Shown: piece after piece, positions 63,039-64,000 of the stretch | Layout of the letters: each line of letters starts with the position of its first letter | How positions within the stretch are numbered: the stretch's first letter is position 1 | Source of the DNA: Kiritimatiellota bacterium B12222 | Lineage (GTDB): Bacteria > Verrucomicrobiota > Kiritimatiellia > SS1-B-03-39 > UBA6053 | Direction of reading: 5' to 3' | DNA length: 64,000 bases | Assembly: GCA_029719485.1 (NCBI GenBank) | Contig: CP120722.1 | Span: forward strand, 1,302,001 to 1,366,000 | The notes under the pieces: model-generated | Told to the model about the DNA's origin: nothing | Database searches by the model: none | The model's input: only the letters and a program-made list of their open reading frames with translations | Position numbers and translations under genes: made by a program

Positions 63039-63365
63039 ATGAATGAATCACCTGAAAAAAAGAACGAAAAGCCTGGTTTGTTACTCGCTTCCCATCGAAA
63101 GACCGTTGAGTCGACCAAAGGAATGTCTCCTGCCATTTTGTTGGGCAGTAGTTTTGCGGCGGCCATGGGAATTTTTTCGTGGATAGGGCACAGCTGGGAC
63201 GAAAAGCACGGCAGTGAGCCCTGGGGAGTATTAGGTGGTGTCACCTTAGGGTTACTGTATGGGGTGTACGAAGTATGGAAGCTTACCCGTAGCCCGGCTG
63301 AAAGTTCAGCATCGTCCCCTAAAGGGGAGTCAAAGGCGTCTCAAGGGACCGATAAGGGTGAATAA
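63039..63365 (+). CDS. atpZ: ATP synthase accessory protein AtpZ-like (ATPase_gene1)
   Basis: 108 residues. Two membrane helices (ILLGSSFAAAMGIFSWIGHSW and LGGVTLGLLYGVYEVW) follow a soluble start and the tail is Ser/Lys-rich (ESSASSPKGESKAS). WGVLGGVTLGLL and the GxxWDxxxG-type turn (HSWDEKHGSEPWG) are as in AtpZ. Such proteins assist rotor assembly and may form an ion channel with AtpI. First gene of the atp operon. Confidence 0.85.
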   Translation: MNESPEKKNEKPGLLLASHRKTVESTKGMSPAILLGSSFAAAMGIFSWIGHSWDEKHGSEPWGVLGGVTLGLLYGVYEVWKLTRSPAESSASSPKGESKASQGTDKGE

Positions 63366-63750
63366 ACTGCATAAAGAAAGGCTGTTATACGGCCTAAAAA
63401 TACTAGGGATTTGTCTATGCGCCCTGCTTCCTCCTATAGCGATACATTATGGGTTTTTTCATGAAACATGGAATGTTGATCTGTGGGCTGTCTTAGGATT
63501 ATTACTGTTCAATGTGTGCATTTTCATTGGTTTTAGTAGGCCAAACGGACATTTAGGACAGATGCTTGGCTTCTCCTATGGGGTGTTTTTGGTGGTGGTG
63601 AAGCTATTCGTGAATACTTTCACAATTTTTTTGTTTATAGGATTGCAAGCCGTGCGAACCCATGTATTTGTTCCTGAGTTCTTTGCGGGATACCTGCTTC
63701 TCCTTCTGGGTGGCATTTTGTTCCTGCTTTCGAATTCGAAAAGATTTTAA
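63358..63750 (+). CDS. AtpI-like four-helix membrane protein
   Basis: 130 residues from GTG at 63358, overlapping atpZ by 8 bp. Four hydrophobic segments: LKILGICLCALLPPIAIHYGF, DLWAVLGLLLFNVCIFIGF, MLGFSYGVFLVVVKLFVNTF and FFAGYLLLLLGGILFLL. Placed between atpZ and atpB, the usual site of atpI; the sequence itself is diverged. Confidence 0.7.
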   Translation: MNKLHKERLLYGLKILGICLCALLPPIAIHYGFFHETWNVDLWAVLGLLLFNVCIFIGFSRPNGHLGQMLGFSYGVFLVVVKLFVNTFTIFLFIGLQAVRTHVFVPEFFAGYLLLLLGGILFLLSNSKRF

Positions 63751-63768
63751 CCCTCAATTTCCCACAGA

Positions 63769-64000
63769 ATGTCACTTACCAGCATTGAAGAAAAGACCCA
63801 GGCGGTTACCGATTACATCACTCAGCACGTGATGGATGGTGGTGCATGGTCATTAGGAACGATGCATTTGGAGTTTGCGAGTGCGAACTTGCCCGCGGCC
63901 TTCCGTTTATCCGGGTTGATGAGTTTAATTGGTGCGGTCTTTTTATGTTGGATGTATTGCAAAGTGTACAATCACCGTTCACGGGTGCCTCGTGGGTGGA
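63769..64000 (+). CDS. atpB: F0 ATP synthase subunit a, 5' part
   Basis: An open frame from the ATG at 63769 runs off the right edge with 77 codons present. It encodes TSIEEKTQAVTDYITQHVMD, then a GGAWSLGTMHLEF block and a first membrane helix (LSGLMSLIGAVFLCWMYCKV) followed by NHRSRVPRGW. This matches the N terminus of subunit a, which forms the proton path of F0. Position after atpZ and the atpI-like gene supports it. Confidence 0.85.
   Translation, partial: MSLTSIEEKTQAVTDYITQHVMDGGAWSLGTMHLEFASANLPAAFRLSGLMSLIGAVFLCWMYCKVYNHRSRVPRGW

Overview
The window is 64 kb of an ordinary bacterial chromosome, gene-dense on both strands, interrupted by one mobile-element mosaic (about 30.4-36.4 kb). 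The gene set fits a Gram-negative bacterium of the Verrucomicrobiota, probably Opitutae/Puniceicoccales. The pointers are outer-membrane and lipoprotein genes, a type II secretion/pseudopilus operon, an atpZ-led ATP synthase operon, a eukaryote-type HisA, several ECF sigma factors and a heparinase-type polysaccharide lyase next to a LacI regulator. The taxonomic call is inference from gene content, not from a marker search.

Layout. 1-2.3 kb: ilvB (3' part), ilvN and a HIS6-like hisA. 2.4-7.3 kb (minus): a NagB-like protein with an altered catalytic motif, then a TPR protein, an EEP-like lipoprotein and an Agl23-like membrane protein. 7.4-9.5 kb: amidase and argC. 9.5-10.25 kb: six 87-bp tandem repeats. 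10.3-14.9 kb: aldo/keto reductase, zinc alcohol dehydrogenase, and a nuclease-XPD helicase fusion. 15.2-22.5 kb (minus): lipoprotein-gspF-G-H-I-L-M-D with no gspE. 22.6-29.4 kb: FAD oxidase, a PhcB-like methyltransferase followed by a membrane protein and a LuxR regulator, then ppnP-aroB-dprA. 29.6-36.4 kb: GDPD, then the mosaic: a truncated RHS gene with a lipase-like C-terminal toxin domain and a lipoprotein candidate immunity gene, a truncated IS4 transposase, a REP-type Y1 transposase element with a duplicated end, an SGNH-hydrolase remnant with a second candidate immunity gene, and a GC-rich stretch.

36.4-49.9 kb: sdaA, an outer-membrane protein, smpB, rpoZ, an anti-sigma/ECF pair, a zincless-finger mutM, a NIF3 protein, heparinase, lacI, a 3D-domain lipoprotein, an OlsB/OlsA-like acyltransferase pair and a HAD phosphatase. 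49.9-64 kb: pyrG with an apparent attenuator directly before its ATG, a VOC protein, an MFS transporter, a sucrose-phosphorylase-like GH13, a radical SAM/SPASM protein, an ECF sigma factor coupled to a methyltransferase, purU, an esterase, a broken small gene, a glycine-zipper lipoprotein, ribokinase, a B12 radical SAM enzyme, and the start of the atp operon (atpZ, an atpI-like gene, atpB) behind a G15 tract.

The strongest candidate for something new is the mosaic. It holds two separate remnants of lipolytic toxin genes, of different hydrolase folds, each followed with overlap by a small AT-rich secreted or lipoprotein gene, all broken up by transposons. Other items worth a look are the pyrG attenuator, the NagB homologue lacking its catalytic His, the 87-bp array, and the PhcB-like/LuxR cluster. 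No tRNA, rRNA or CRISPR was seen.
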